A DNA stretch of 39,033 bases. Origin: Legionella sp. GTDB taxonomy: Bacteria; Pseudomonadota; Gammaproteobacteria; Legionellales; Legionellaceae. This document shows positions 19,791-30,956 of this stretch, piece after piece. The notes beneath the pieces are model-generated. The model saw nothing but the letters and a program-made list of their open reading frames with translations, ran no database searches and had not been told where the DNA came from. A program made the translations under genes and the position numbers. The DNA is taken from the NCBI GenBank assembly GCA_024636645.1, contig JAGXGR010000020.1:1-39033 (forward strand), in the 5' to 3' direction. Positions within the stretch are counted from its first letter, which is position 1. Each line of letters starts with the position of its first letter.

Positions 19791-22700
19791 TTAGTTTGAT
19801 GACATTATATTAAAGCCTGTCGGCGGCATTTGCAATTGAGATACTGAATCATTATTAACGGCTTTTTGCCGGTGGTTTAAAAAAATCGCAGGAGAGCTTT
19901 GGTCAGGGCTTACTGTTGCAGAGGATGTGGGCCTTTCACTATTGCTGGATAATAGGATATTCAGTAAGCAATCCTCTGGATTGTGAGGTATTTTTTCTGA
20001 ACGCTCAAGATGGTCAAAAAAATAATCTGCATCCGATAAAACATTCGCTGGGGATTTGCGCTCTTCCTCAGCAAAAGCCCAATGGAAAATCTGCCTGCGT
20101 CCAATTTCTATGCTTGACAATAGATATTGTCTGAGTCTGCCTGCCTGCCGGTCAATCCCGTTGGTAACATGGATCAGGCCCATTGCTGAATAATGAAAAA
20201 TCAGACCAGCAGAACGGTCCCAAACATGGCCTGTGGTGACCAATGCCTTGCCACAGAACTTGGCTGAAAAACGGCTTACTGGATTTCCTAATTCTAATAT
20301 CAGCCGTGCTGCAAAAGATAGGATATCGCTTAAGGGCAGCAAAAGGACATTTTTTATCATTTCAAAAGCGGGCTTGAGAATCAACATCCCCGCATTAAAA
20401 ATAACATTGAGACATTTATTATCCGAATAATGACCGAAAGGCGAACTAAAACCGTATAGCGGAGACAGTCGCAAACCCTGTAAGTAATTTCGTCCTGGCG
20501 ATCTTTGTGCAAAGTCAAGCAATGATTGGCCTATATCCTCCCAGTGGGCTAAAGTTGAGAATGTTTTGGCAACCAGATTAGTGAGCCCTCTGAAAGGCAC
20601 GTGAATAAATAAAGAACAACCCTCAATCAAAGGCAAGGTTAAAATCAACAGCAGAAGATCGCTTGCTGCGACGAGCGTCTCTTTTAGGCTTTCTAAAGCA
20701 AGCGCGCCACTTTTTTTCCATCCATGAAGGAACCCATCATGCCATCCGTAGTAGAATCCTTCTATAAAAGGAGAGATGGCAATTTTAGTTATCAACATGA
20801 GGTTTTTTAAAAGCCACTTGGATGTTCCAAGCAACCAATCATCTCCAGGGTGCATGACGGTATCATAAATGGCAGCACCGCCTTTTGCTCCAGCGGCCAT
20901 GTAATTAGGATAGGGGAAACTCCCCATCTCTTTTTTGAGTGCGGGAATGCCCTCGCAAAGCCCATAGCCCAAGCTCATTGCCAAGGCAGTGATAATGGCT
21001 ACTTCTGCGGGATTGTCTTTAAGAACGCCAATGGCATCCACAAAAAACCTGTCAAGATTTCCTCCGGTAATAATCGCTTGCCAATAGGTCACTGCAGCCG
21101 ATGTGGCCTCAGAATATACCCCATGGCTCATGCTGGCGCCTAAGCGCTGTGTTGGTTTAATGCCATGAATAAGCCCTTTGAGGTGTAATTTACTGAGAAG
21201 AGCGGTTAAAGCCTCAGGTGCTGCTACCGCTCCTGCGCCATAGGCATAGGCTGCCAGGGCAAGCGTACCAATGATGGGGTTGCGTTCATTGGGATCAATA
21301 AAGATTTGAATAAGATGACGCCCGATACCAAGCGTACGGTGGAAAGGGTTCGTGTAGGCTACAGGATCAGGTAAATGCTCCGATTTTATGATAACCAGAT
21401 TAGATGTTTTAATTTGGCTTTGTATAAATTCATCCAGTGTTTGGCCATTACTTAATAATCCATGTTTCTGTAAAATTTTTTTTATGGATAACGAGGGATC
21501 AGCATCCAGAAGTAAAGGCGCTTCAGCCGCAGGACGTGTATATCTTGGGTGGCCTTTATGAAGATTTTTTTCAAAATCCCTGTATAAATCATTGACAATA
21601 AACTGGCTTATTTTTTGATAAAAATGTTTAAAAAAATCCGGTATTCGTGAAAAAAACGCTTTGGTCTGCAGGCGTATTTTTTCTGGGAAATAAAGATGCC
21701 TTTTACTGATTTGGCTTAAACTCGCCAGATCTTGTCCAGAGGGCAGGGGAAAAAATAAATCATTGTGAGAAAAATAATTCAGAAGGATTTTTTGATCATG
21801 AAGCCTTATAATAATTTGATGACTGCCTTCGATGATAGCCCAATGGTTATTGTTCATAGGACTTAACCGTTTCTCAGCCTGTTTAACATTCGCAGCCCTC
21901 AAGGGCTGTGTATAAGCGCCTGTTATACTGAAAACAAGACTGCCAAGTGAATCATATCCTTTTTGTTCAATGCCTTCCAATTTGTAATAAGGACTGATGG
22001 TCGTCTTCAGGATCCCTGCGCGTTTTAAGATCGTATGATAATGATGAGAAGGCTTTTGTTTTAATGCCAGATAATCCGCCCAGTCGCGCGCATCATGCCA
22101 CAGTTTTATAAAAAAATTTTCAAAGCGCTTAAAGCGGTTTGCAGGGATATCATCCAGGGTTTGCGCTGGCGATAGACCATAAAGTCTGCAAATTTCTCTG
22201 ATGGCATTGTCCAGTTGCAGTTGATTATGACCGATATGGATTTCACTGTCCCAGACAAAGCATGCCGGTGTATCGCGGTTATCCAGAGCAGGATGCTCAC
22301 TGAAATCAAGCTGATCAATACGTGTTACCTGATGCGCGCGATGAAAAGTATAATGCTGTGCTGCCTGACGGGTATCATAAAGAATATTGCCCAGTTCGCC
22401 TTCTGAAATCACTGGATTATTCGCCAACAAACGGTTTTTATCGCGGCAATATTCAATGATGGAGATAACGTCTCTTCTCAGTTTTTCCTGCCCACTGTAG
22501 TCAGTACAGGATAATTTCCTTTCCTGCTCAAGCAGTTGTCGGAGCTTTTTGATACCATCCGTGGCGCATTGGTATTTGGCCATTTGCGCAATGGAGCGAG
22601 GTTGGCTGTAATGATCGGAACGAATGCGATAAGCCTGTATCAGATTCATTGCATTGGCTACCAATGAGCAGGGGCGGGCGCTTGGTAATAAATCCAGCTT

Positions 22701-22937
22701 CGCTTGATCATGGGTCAATAGAAAAATCTGCATATTGTTCGTACCATGATTGGCAATCAAACGCAGCAGATCACCACCGGGCAGTTGATAGTCCATGCTG
22801 TAATGACCATAAAAAACAGTGCCTGCTTCCCTGCTTAAGATATGACCAGTAATAGACGGCAGTGCTTTATGTTCTGGTCTGACCTGTAAGGGAACAATAG
22901 CCTGCGTATGGCCGTGATGCGTTTTTGTAAGAACCAT
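19791..22937 (-). CDS. Large hypothetical protein with several hydrophobic segments in its C-terminal half
   Basis: 1048-aa uninterrupted ORF; Gly/Ala-rich hydrophobic segments (IIGTLALAAYAYGAGAVAAPEAL, VAIITALAMSLGYGLCEGIP, LLLLILTLPLIEGC); no family recognised. Confidence 0.85.
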   Translation of the reverse strand: MVLTKTHHGHTQAIVPLQVRPEHKALPSITGHILSREAGTVFYGHYSMDYQLPGGDLLRLIANHGTNNMQIFLLTHDQAKLDLLPSARPCSLVANAMNLIQAYRIRSDHYSQPRSIAQMAKYQCATDGIKKLRQLLEQERKLSCTDYSGQEKLRRDVISIIEYCRDKNRLLANNPVISEGELGNILYDTRQAAQHYTFHRAHQVTRIDQLDFSEHPALDNRDTPACFVWDSEIHIGHNQLQLDNAIREICRLYGLSPAQTLDDIPANRFKRFENFFIKLWHDARDWADYLALKQKPSHHYHTILKRAGILKTTISPYYKLEGIEQKGYDSLGSLVFSITGAYTQPLRAANVKQAEKRLSPMNNNHWAIIEGSHQIIIRLHDQKILLNYFSHNDLFFPLPSGQDLASLSQISKRHLYFPEKIRLQTKAFFSRIPDFFKHFYQKISQFIVNDLYRDFEKNLHKGHPRYTRPAAEAPLLLDADPSLSIKKILQKHGLLSNGQTLDEFIQSQIKTSNLVIIKSEHLPDPVAYTNPFHRTLGIGRHLIQIFIDPNERNPIIGTLALAAYAYGAGAVAAPEALTALLSKLHLKGLIHGIKPTQRLGASMSHGVYSEATSAAVTYWQAIITGGNLDRFFVDAIGVLKDNPAEVAIITALAMSLGYGLCEGIPALKKEMGSFPYPNYMAAGAKGGAAIYDTVMHPGDDWLLGTSKWLLKNLMLITKIAISPFIEGFYYGWHDGFLHGWKKSGALALESLKETLVAASDLLLLILTLPLIEGCSLFIHVPFRGLTNLVAKTFSTLAHWEDIGQSLLDFAQRSPGRNYLQGLRLSPLYGFSSPFGHYSDNKCLNVIFNAGMLILKPAFEMIKNVLLLPLSDILSFAARLILELGNPVSRFSAKFCGKALVTTGHVWDRSAGLIFHYSAMGLIHVTNGIDRQAGRLRQYLLSSIEIGRRQIFHWAFAEEERKSPANVLSDADYFFDHLERSEKIPHNPEDCLLNILLSSNSERPTSSATVSPDQSSPAIFLNHRQKAVNNDSVSQLQMPPTGFNIMSSN

Positions 22938-23264
22938 TATAAAAACCGCCCATGAATATTTTTAACACATCAGATTACCCATAGTTTGCAGCACTTGGCA
23001 AGTTTAAATCGTTCCAGTCGGTGTCGCGAAATGATTTTGTGGATTAGGTGCTTGATATTTTTGAATAAATTTTTGGATTTAAAATCCCGAACACCAGCCT
23101 CCATGAATCCCACGCTTACACTCCTGGCCTGATTATCAAATGAAGCGTTTCGGCTTATCGAATATTGTATTAATAACAATAAAGAATGTGACAATTATCA
23201 ACATCACTGGATATACTGAAGTCGTACATGGTATAATGTTTTAAAAATAGTCAAGGTAAATATA

Positions 23265-24155
23265 ATGGTAAGTAGTTATTGTGGGTACATCGCACTGGTT
23301 GGGCGGCCAAATGTCGGCAAATCAACTCTGATGAATCGTATTCTGAAACAGAAATTGAGCATTACGTCCAGAAAACCGCAAACGACAAGGCATAGTATTT
23401 TGGGTATTCATACGGACAAGGATTATCAGTTTGTTTATGTGGATACCCCAGGTATACATCAGGGCAGTAAAAAAGCCATGAATCGGCTGATGAATAAATC
23501 AGCGCTCAGCAGTTTGAAAGATGTTGATATCGCTGTGTTTATTGTTGACGGCACGCGTTGGACTGAAGAAGATGAGTATGTTCTTGAAGTGATAAAACAG
23601 AGTGCCGTTCCTTGTATTCTGGCGGTGAATAAAATCGACAAGATAGCTGATAAAACACAGCTGCTGCCCTGGCTTGAAACCATGAGTAAACGTCATGACT
23701 TCAAAGCAATCATCCCCTTGTCAGCGAAAACCGGTGATCAGGTAGATGAACTGGTGGATGAGCTGCGGCCTTATCTGCCGGAAGGACCGCATTTGTTTGA
23801 TGCGGATCAATTCAGCGATCGGCCTGTTAAATTTTTCTGTGCCGAACTGTTACGGGAGAAAATTTTCCGACTCTGCGGTCAGGAGCTGCCTTATTCAACG
23901 AATGTAGAAATAGAATCCTTTAAGGAAGAGGAAAACCTGATAAGGATTCATGCCTTGATCCTTGTGGATAAAGCAAACCATAAGCGGATGATCATCGGTG
24001 ACAAAGGTAAAAAATTAAAAGAAATCGCCACCAGCGCTCGAATGGACATGGAGAAAATGTTGGATAAAAAAGTATTTTTGCAATGCTGGTGTAAAGTGAA
24101 AGCCGGTTGGTCAGATGATCAGCGTATGCTGAAACAATTAGGCTATGACGACTAG
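23265..24155 (+). CDS. era: GTPase Era
   Basis: ALVGRPNVGKSTLMNRIL, DTPGIH, NKIDK, KH domain GDKGKKLKEIATSARMDME. Confidence 0.97.
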   Translation: MVSSYCGYIALVGRPNVGKSTLMNRILKQKLSITSRKPQTTRHSILGIHTDKDYQFVYVDTPGIHQGSKKAMNRLMNKSALSSLKDVDIAVFIVDGTRWTEEDEYVLEVIKQSAVPCILAVNKIDKIADKTQLLPWLETMSKRHDFKAIIPLSAKTGDQVDELVDELRPYLPEGPHLFDADQFSDRPVKFFCAELLREKIFRLCGQELPYSTNVEIESFKEEENLIRIHALILVDKANHKRMIIGDKGKKLKEIATSARMDMEKMLDKKVFLQCWCKVKAGWSDDQRMLKQLGYDD

Positions 24156-24837
24156 TACTTTAAATGCATGGATGCTTAGCAAGCGCGGGTCTGGCGACAC
24201 CAGTCTCGTTGTTACTTTTTTTACCCGTGAGCTTGGGATAATAAACTGCCTTTATAAAGGCGGTCGTTCAGCCAATAAACAATCCATATTACAACCTTTT
24301 ACCCCTTTATGGCTATCCATAGACGAGCGCCGCGGATGGTATTATATTCGCCAGATTGAAAGTACCGCCCCGGTGCTTGAATTTACCGGTACAGCCTTGT
24401 TTTCCGGTTTATATCTTAATGAATTGGTATACCACGCGCTAAAACCTGTTGACGCGCATGAGACGCTCTTTGATGCATACCAATTCAGTCTGAATCGCAT
24501 GGCCCATCATCAAGGCAAACTGCTTCTGGAAGGCCACCTGCGGCGTTTTGAGTGGGTTTTATTGAATAGCTGTGGTTATGCCATGTCTTTCCAGCACCAG
24601 GCAAGAAGCTATTGTCCTATCAGCCCAGATAACCATTATCAATTTATCGCTGGCGAAGGTTTTATTCAGAACGCACAAGGAATACCTGGCAGCCATCTAT
24701 TAGCCATGGCACAAGACAGGCTCGATCATCCCGATGTTTTAAAAACGGCTAAACAAATTATGCGAAAGGCCATTGATCACCTGCTGGATGGCCGGGAGCT
24801 TAAGTCGCGCGCGCTATTTAGTACTATTGCACAATAG
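24145..24837 (+). CDS. recO: DNA repair protein RecO
   Basis: N-terminal OB-fold-like sequence, position after era with overlap. Confidence 0.92.
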   Translation: MTTSTLNAWMLSKRGSGDTSLVVTFFTRELGIINCLYKGGRSANKQSILQPFTPLWLSIDERRGWYYIRQIESTAPVLEFTGTALFSGLYLNELVYHALKPVDAHETLFDAYQFSLNRMAHHQGKLLLEGHLRRFEWVLLNSCGYAMSFQHQARSYCPISPDNHYQFIAGEGFIQNAQGIPGSHLLAMAQDRLDHPDVLKTAKQIMRKAIDHLLDGRELKSRALFSTIAQ

Positions 24838-24928
24838 CAACTCCTTCACTTTATTCACAATGACCACCCCGGACTATTCCAATAAAATATCGATAAAGGC
24901 ATAATGTCAGGCTTTAAATCAGCTTTGG

Positions 24929-25681
24929 ATGAAAATGATGAAAGAAATTTTATTGGGTGTTAATATTGATCATATCGCTACGCTCAGACAGGCAAGAGGG
25001 ACCATCTATCCCGATCCTGTGCAGGCTGCCATAGAAGCAGAAGAAGCAGGTGCTGATGGCATTACCTTACATATGCGAGAGGATCTTCGTCATATCCAAC
25101 CGCGGGATGTCAGGTTAATAAAAGCCGTTCTTCAGACCCGCATGAATCTTGAACTGGCCGTCACCGATGCTATGCTTGATTTTGCAGAGGAAATAGAGCC
25201 TGAGCACAGTTGCCTTGTTCCTGAAAAAAGGGAAGAGATCACTACCGAAGGCGGTTTGGATGTCATCGGCAATGAGGATGCTGTTAAAAGGGCAGTAAAA
25301 AGATTACAGAAAAAAAGCAGTGAAGTCTCTTTATTTATAGATCCGGATGCCAGACAGATTGAAGCTGCGGTGAGAGCTGGCGCACCAGTGGTAGAGTTGC
25401 ATACAGGATGCTATGCTGATGCAATCACTGATGAAGAGCGGCAGAAGGAATTACATAGACTGAAAGAAGCGGCCCAATACGCGCATAGCTTGAACTTAAT
25501 TGTAAATGCCGGGCATGGATTGCACTATCATAATGTAAAAGCAGTTGCTGCAATTAAAGAGTTTCATGAACTTAACATCGGCCATGCAATCATTGCCCGA
25601 GCCTTGTTCAGCGGTTTGAAAAAGGCAGTAGGGGACATGCGCCAATTAATGCAGGAAGCAAGAAATCATGTCAACAACTGA
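24929..25681 (+). CDS. pdxJ: Pyridoxine 5'-phosphate synthase
   Basis: [44 protein letters not shown]. Confidence 0.97.
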   Translation: MKMMKEILLGVNIDHIATLRQARGTIYPDPVQAAIEAEEAGADGITLHMREDLRHIQPRDVRLIKAVLQTRMNLELAVTDAMLDFAEEIEPEHSCLVPEKREEITTEGGLDVIGNEDAVKRAVKRLQKKSSEVSLFIDPDARQIEAAVRAGAPVVELHTGCYADAITDEERQKELHRLKEAAQYAHSLNLIVNAGHGLHYHNVKAVAAIKEFHELNIGHAIIARALFSGLKKAVGDMRQLMQEARNHVNN

Positions 25682-27485
25682 TTCAATCGTTATTCGGATA
25701 ACAGGTGACTCGGGCGATGGCATGCAGATCGTTGGTGAACAACTGACAATTACTGCAGCCCTTGCCGGTCGTGAAGTACGCACCCTCCCTGATTTTCCAG
25801 CAGAAATCCGCGCACCGGCTGGAACCACAGGCGGTGTATCCGGGTTTCAGTTGGCTATGGCAGAACAGGTGATATTTACTGCCGGGGAGTCACTTGATGT
25901 TCTGGTAGCAATGAATCCGGCAGCCTTGAAAAATTCATTGTCCTTTCTTAACCAGGGCGGCTTGCTAATCATTAATGAAGACAGTTTTAAAGAAAAAGAC
26001 TGGAAAAAAGCAGGCACGGACAGTCAATATTTAACTGAAAATGCCGAGCATTATCAATTGATTTCAATCCCTTTGGTCTCATTGACTACAGAAGCCTTAG
26101 ATACTGAAGTACTGACAAAACCTCAGGCCGAGAAGTGTAAAAATTTCTATATCCTTGGGCTGGTACTGTGGCTTTTTGATTTAAAAACCGATCAATGCCG
26201 TGACTTTATCAATAAGAAATTCAAAACCAGACCAGACATCGCCAAAGCCAACAATCAGGCTTTAATGGCCGGATATAATTATGCATTGACTCTGGAATTA
26301 AGCCGTAAAGCGTACATGCAGGGTCAGGCTATCAGACAACCTGGAGATTATCGCCAGATCACCGGCGTAGAAGCGGTAGCCATGGCGATGGCAGCTCTGG
26401 CTACAGGCTGTCAAACCTCGGTATTGGTTTCGGGATATCCTATTACACCCTCATCAGCCATCTTGCACGAATGTGCCAAGCTGGCTGATTACGGCGTTGC
26501 ACTATTGCAGGCGGAAGATGAAATTGCCGCATTATGTGCCTGCATCGGTGCGGCTTATGGCGGCAAACTGGCGCTGTCTTGCACCTCTGGACCTGGACTG
26601 GATTTGAAAAGCGAGAGCCTTGGGCTGGCGGTAATCAGCGAATTGCCCTTGGTTCTTATTGACGTGCAGCGAGCAGGCGCGTCAACGGGCCTGCCTACTA
26701 AAACCGGGCAAAGTGATTTGCGCCAGGCACTGTATGGCAGGCACGGTGAAGCACCCTTACCGGTATTGGCGGCAAAATCGCCTTCTGATTGTTTTGATAC
26801 GGTTTTAGAGGCCTTTCGTATAGCCGTTAAGTACATGACGCCGGTCGTCATCTTGCTTGACGCTTATCTGGCCAATGCAGCCGAGCCCTGGCATATCCCC
26901 TCAACAGACAACTTGCAGTTTCCGCAAATAAACCACAACCGATTTGACAAACCTTTTCATCGTGATGATGTGTTAAGCCGCAGCTGGAACATCCCTGGCA
27001 GCAAAAATCATATTCATCAACTGGGTGGGCTTGAAAAGCAGGGTGAAGAGGGCAAGGTCAGTTATGATGCTCGCAATCACCAGCAGATGGTTGATTTGCG
27101 TGCAGAAAAAATCAAAGGCATTGCCGCTGAGTATCCGGTATTGATTATTGACGGTGATGAACATGCGGATATTCTTTTAGTGGGTTGGGGAAGCACATAC
27201 GGCGCTCTTAAATCCGCTTTGCAGCAATGTCAGAGCAATGGCTGGCCAGTGGCTTATCTTCATTTACGGCATTTAAATCCGCTGCCGAAAGACTTGGCCG
27301 GGTTATTAAAAAGATATAAGAACATTCTGGTGGCAGAATTGAATTCAGGCCAGTTGTGCCAGATTTTGCGAGCAGAGTATCTTGTCGATGCCAAATCAAT
27401 CAATCAATGCAACGGTTTGCCTTTTAATGTCAGTACGCTGGTTAATGCGGTCAAAATGGAAATAGAACATGAATGCCAACTTTAA
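25668..27485 (+). CDS. korA: 2-oxoglutarate:ferredoxin oxidoreductase, alpha subunit (fused gamma-alpha)
   Basis: [21 protein letters not shown]-terminal gamma-like domain; [24 protein letters not shown]. Confidence 0.88.
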   Translation: MSTTDSIVIRITGDSGDGMQIVGEQLTITAALAGREVRTLPDFPAEIRAPAGTTGGVSGFQLAMAEQVIFTAGESLDVLVAMNPAALKNSLSFLNQGGLLIINEDSFKEKDWKKAGTDSQYLTENAEHYQLISIPLVSLTTEALDTEVLTKPQAEKCKNFYILGLVLWLFDLKTDQCRDFINKKFKTRPDIAKANNQALMAGYNYALTLELSRKAYMQGQAIRQPGDYRQITGVEAVAMAMAALATGCQTSVLVSGYPITPSSAILHECAKLADYGVALLQAEDEIAALCACIGAAYGGKLALSCTSGPGLDLKSESLGLAVISELPLVLIDVQRAGASTGLPTKTGQSDLRQALYGRHGEAPLPVLAAKSPSDCFDTVLEAFRIAVKYMTPVVILLDAYLANAAEPWHIPSTDNLQFPQINHNRFDKPFHRDDVLSRSWNIPGSKNHIHQLGGLEKQGEEGKVSYDARNHQQMVDLRAEKIKGIAAEYPVLIIDGDEHADILLVGWGSTYGALKSALQQCQSNGWPVAYLHLRHLNPLPKDLAGLLKRYKNILVAELNSGQLCQILRAEYLVDAKSINQCNGLPFNVSTLVNAVKMEIEHECQL

Positions 27486-28437
27486 ACGCAAAGATTTTAC
27501 CAATCAAAATGAAGTGCGCTGGTGTCCAGGCTGCGGCGATTATGCGATTTTGGCCGCCTTGCAAAAACTGCTGCCGGATTTAGGGCTTGCGCCTGAAAAG
27601 CATGTTTTTGTTTCAGGTATTGGTTGTGCCGGTCGCCTGCCCTATTACATGAATACCTATGGTTTTCATACCATTCACGGAAGGGCCATGGCCGTTGCTA
27701 CCGGACTGAAGGCCATGCGTGAGGATTTATCCGTCTGGGTGATTACCGGCGATGGGGATGCTTTGAGTATAGGGGGAAATCACCTTATTCATTGCCTGCG
27801 TCGTAATGTGAATATCAATATTCTTTTGTTTAACAACCAGGTGTATGGCTTAACCAAAGGCCAGTTTTCACCAACATCCCGCAAAGGGCAGGTAACAAAA
27901 ACGTCTCCAGAAGGCGTTCGCAATGAACCGATAAACCCTGTCAGCCTGGCTCTGGCCTCGGGAGCCGGTTTTGTTGCTCGAGCGGTCGATAAAGATCCTG
28001 GTCATTTAGCTACTGTTTTGAAAATGGCTTATGAGCATCAAGGGACTTCTTTTGTTGAGATTTATCAGGATTGTAATATTTTCAATAACGGCGCATTTGA
28101 CGCTTTCGCAGTAAAGAACAACCGCGCTGCCAATACCGTTATTCTGAAAGATGGCGAGCCTTTGATATTTGGCGCCGAAAAAGAAAAGGCTTTGACGCAG
28201 GACAAGGAACATATAAAAATTGTCAGCAACGATTCAGAGCCGACATACCTGCACGATAGTTCTGATTTTATCAAGGCCATGCGTCTGGCCCACTTACAGT
28301 TTCCAGCCTTTCCTGTGCCTCTGGGGGTTTATTTTCAGAAAGAAAGGGAATCGTTTAACCTGAATTACAATCAAACAAAGACGATGCAGGATGTATCAGC
28401 CTTGTTTAGAGAAAAAGCCAGTTGGCAAAGCCAATAA
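27469..28437 (+). CDS. korB: 2-oxoglutarate:ferredoxin oxidoreductase, beta subunit
   Basis: RWCPGCGDYAILAALQK; TPP motif GDGDALSIGGNHLIHCLRRN. Confidence 0.9.
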   Translation: MNANFKRKDFTNQNEVRWCPGCGDYAILAALQKLLPDLGLAPEKHVFVSGIGCAGRLPYYMNTYGFHTIHGRAMAVATGLKAMREDLSVWVITGDGDALSIGGNHLIHCLRRNVNINILLFNNQVYGLTKGQFSPTSRKGQVTKTSPEGVRNEPINPVSLALASGAGFVARAVDKDPGHLATVLKMAYEHQGTSFVEIYQDCNIFNNGAFDAFAVKNNRAANTVILKDGEPLIFGAEKEKALTQDKEHIKIVSNDSEPTYLHDSSDFIKAMRLAHLQFPAFPVPLGVYFQKERESFNLNYNQTKTMQDVSALFREKASWQSQ

Positions 28438-28450
28438 ATCAGTTAAAAAA

Positions 28451-28472
28451 AATCCCGGCTACTGCCGGGATT
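28451..28472. terminator. Bidirectional intrinsic terminator between korB and the BI-1-like gene
   Basis: aatcccggc-tact-gccgggatt hairpin with flanking A/T runs. Confidence 0.85.
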
Positions 28473-28499
28473 TAATACCAGAGAACTATCTATTATCTG

Positions 28500-29177
28500 T
28501 TAATCGCGACCGGAAAAGGCACCTAACAGGTTCAGCAGACTAACGAACAGATTGTAGATGGAAACATACAAACCCACTGTCGCTGAAATGTAATTGTTCT
28601 CACCGCCATGAATGATTTCACTGGTCTGGAACAGGATAAGCCCGGAAGAAATCAGTACAAAGGCTGCGGATACGGCCAGTTGCAGCGCAGGAATCTGGAA
28701 GAATATGCCTCCAATCATTCCCAATAAGGCAACCATAATACCGACGAAGAGAAAACCGCCCAGATAACTGAAATCTTTTTTTGTTGTCAGTACATAGCCT
28801 GATAAAGCAAAGAAAATCATGCCTGTACCGCCAAGGGCCGTTGTAATCAATTGGGCGCCGTTAGAAAAGTTGGCAATATACATACTGAGTAATGGGCCAA
28901 GGGTATATCCCATAAAGCCTGTAAAAGCGAAAACACTCACCAGTCCCAGAGGGCTGTTTTTAAGTGCCTGGGTTAAAAGCATCAAGCCATAAGCGCCAAC
29001 TATCATCAATAATGGGTTTAGCGGCCTGACATTAAATGCAAAGGATGCATAAGCACATAAGGCGCTGAAGAAGAAGGTCATGCTTAATAAAAGATAAGTA
29101 TTTCGCAGTACCTTGTTGGTAGCGAGGGCTGACTCTTTGCGCTGATTCAACACCGTGACATCGTTTCTGTTCATCAT
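28500..29177 (-). CDS. Bax inhibitor-1/YccA family membrane protein
   Basis: Seven hydrophobic segments; FQTSEIIHGGENNYISATVGLYVSIYNLFVSLLNLLG C-terminus typical of the family. Confidence 0.92.
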   Translation of the reverse strand: MMNRNDVTVLNQRKESALATNKVLRNTYLLLSMTFFFSALCAYASFAFNVRPLNPLLMIVGAYGLMLLTQALKNSPLGLVSVFAFTGFMGYTLGPLLSMYIANFSNGAQLITTALGGTGMIFFALSGYVLTTKKDFSYLGGFLFVGIMVALLGMIGGIFFQIPALQLAVSAAFVLISSGLILFQTSEIIHGGENNYISATVGLYVSIYNLFVSLLNLLGAFSGRD

Positions 29178-29349
29178 TAATTTACTCCAGTTATTATTAT
29201 CCTATTGTAGCATATATATGGTTATTTTTCTCGAATTTCAAGTCTATATTTTCCGTTTTTAATAATCAATCATATTATGGCAAATCTGTTTGCTGCCTGC
29301 GCCTATCTGTGGGATAATTTTTTTACGAATAAACACTCATAGGTAGACA

Positions 29350-30390
29350 ATGGAAGATAATAAACAAAAAGCATTAACGGCCGCTCTCGCACAAATCGAC
29401 AGGCAGTTTGGTAAAGGGTCTGTGATGCGGATGGGCGACAGCACGGCTTCTCGTGATATAGAAGCAATATCCACCGGCTCTCTGGGGCTTGATATTGCGC
29501 TGGGTATTGGCGGATTGCCTAAAGGCCGGGTGGTTGAAATCTATGGCCCTGAGTCTTCAGGTAAAACAACCCTGACCTTGCAAGTGATTGCTCAATGCCA
29601 AAAGAATGGCGGAACGGCGGCCTTCGTTGACGCCGAGCATGCGCTGGATCCTAATTATGCTGCCAAGCTGGGTGTGAATGTAGATGATTTGCTGGTCTCG
29701 CAGCCTGATACGGGTGAGCAAGCGCTTGAAATCACTGATATGCTGGTCCGTTCCAGCGCTGTGGATGTTGTGATCATTGACTCGGTTGCAGCGCTGACAC
29801 CGAAAGCTGAAATTGAAGGTGAGATGGGCGATACGCACATGGGTCTGCAGGCGCGATTGATGTCTCAGGCATTGCGTAAGCTGACAGCCAATATCAAGCG
29901 CTCCAATACGCTGGTTATTTTTATTAACCAGATCCGCATGAAAATCGGTGTGATGTTTGGCAACCCTGAAACAACGACTGGAGGTAATGCACTGAAATTT
30001 TACGCCTCTGTTCGTTTGGATATTCGCCGCACAGGTTCCATTAAGAAAGGCGATGAAATCATGGGCAGTGAAACCCGGGTTAAAGTGGTTAAGAACAAAG
30101 TAGCTCCGCCTTTCAGACAGACTGATTTTGATATTCTCTATAACGAAGGCATCTCAAGAGAAAGCGAAATCATTCATCTCGGCGTGCAGTTGAATCTGAT
30201 TGAGAAATCAGGCGCATGGTATAGCTACAACGGTGAAAAGATTGGCCAAGGCAAAGAAAATGTGCGTGTTTTCCTCAAGGAACACCCTGAAATATCCGCC
30301 ACGCTTGAGCAGAAGATTCGTGCTGAACTCCTGGTGAAAAAGCCTGAGGCAGCAACTGCCCCTGCAGATGCTGAGCTCATAGATGACTAA
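29350..30390 (+). CDS. recA: Recombinase A
   Basis: [37 protein letters not shown]. Confidence 0.98.
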   Translation: MEDNKQKALTAALAQIDRQFGKGSVMRMGDSTASRDIEAISTGSLGLDIALGIGGLPKGRVVEIYGPESSGKTTLTLQVIAQCQKNGGTAAFVDAEHALDPNYAAKLGVNVDDLLVSQPDTGEQALEITDMLVRSSAVDVVIIDSVAALTPKAEIEGEMGDTHMGLQARLMSQALRKLTANIKRSNTLVIFINQIRMKIGVMFGNPETTTGGNALKFYASVRLDIRRTGSIKKGDEIMGSETRVKVVKNKVAPPFRQTDFDILYNEGISRESEIIHLGVQLNLIEKSGAWYSYNGEKIGQGKENVRVFLKEHPEISATLEQKIRAELLVKKPEAATAPADAELIDD

Positions 30391-30832
30391 AGCACTGGAA
30401 TGTGCCTTGCGCCTGTTAAGCAGGCGCGAGCATGGTGCTAAAGAGTTATTGGTTAAATTAAAGCAAAAAGGTTATGACCCGAAAGACAGTGAGCAGGCGG
30501 TGGCCGAGTGCCAACGTCTGGAACTGCAATCTGATACTCGCTTTGCCGGCGCTGTATTACGATCCAGAATGCGTCAGGGATACGGACCACAGCGAATCAG
30601 ACAGGCGTTGCAAGCCAAGGCGATTGATCCCGATGTGGTTGACGAGGCCTTCCAGTCTGAATCGATTGACTGGCAGGCATGCGCTTTGACAGTTTGGCAA
30701 AAAAAATGCCCGTCAGAACATGACCTGAGTTATATGGACGTGCAGAAAATAAAGCGATTTATGCTTTATCGAGGGTTTTCTTCAGATTTGATTAAAGACG
30801 TAGTGGCAGAGATTGGTGTAAAATACAGTTAG
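30383..30832 (+). CDS. recX: Regulatory protein RecX
   Basis: [23 protein letters not shown]; overlaps recA 3' end. Confidence 0.95.
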   Translation: MTKALECALRLLSRREHGAKELLVKLKQKGYDPKDSEQAVAECQRLELQSDTRFAGAVLRSRMRQGYGPQRIRQALQAKAIDPDVVDEAFQSESIDWQACALTVWQKKCPSEHDLSYMDVQKIKRFMLYRGFSSDLIKDVVAEIGVKYS

Positions 30833-30956
30833 CGGTTGTTCTGTTTTCTTACTCAAAAGCGTTTTACCCAGAGTGCTTTGCCGAGGACATTAAACGGTTG
30901 TCAGGTATGATAAACTGTAAATATATAATATTAACTTTAATAAAAGTCGTAATCAC

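Noticed and set aside
22970-23194. 74-aa minus-strand ORF between the 1048-aa gene and era
   Set aside because: No recognisable motif or convincing ribosome-binding site; likely a chance ORF in the divergent intergenic region.
29220-29349. LexA/SOS box upstream of recA
   Set aside because: No CTGT-N8-ACAG dyad is visible; CTGTTTGCTGCCTGCG lacks the second half-site.
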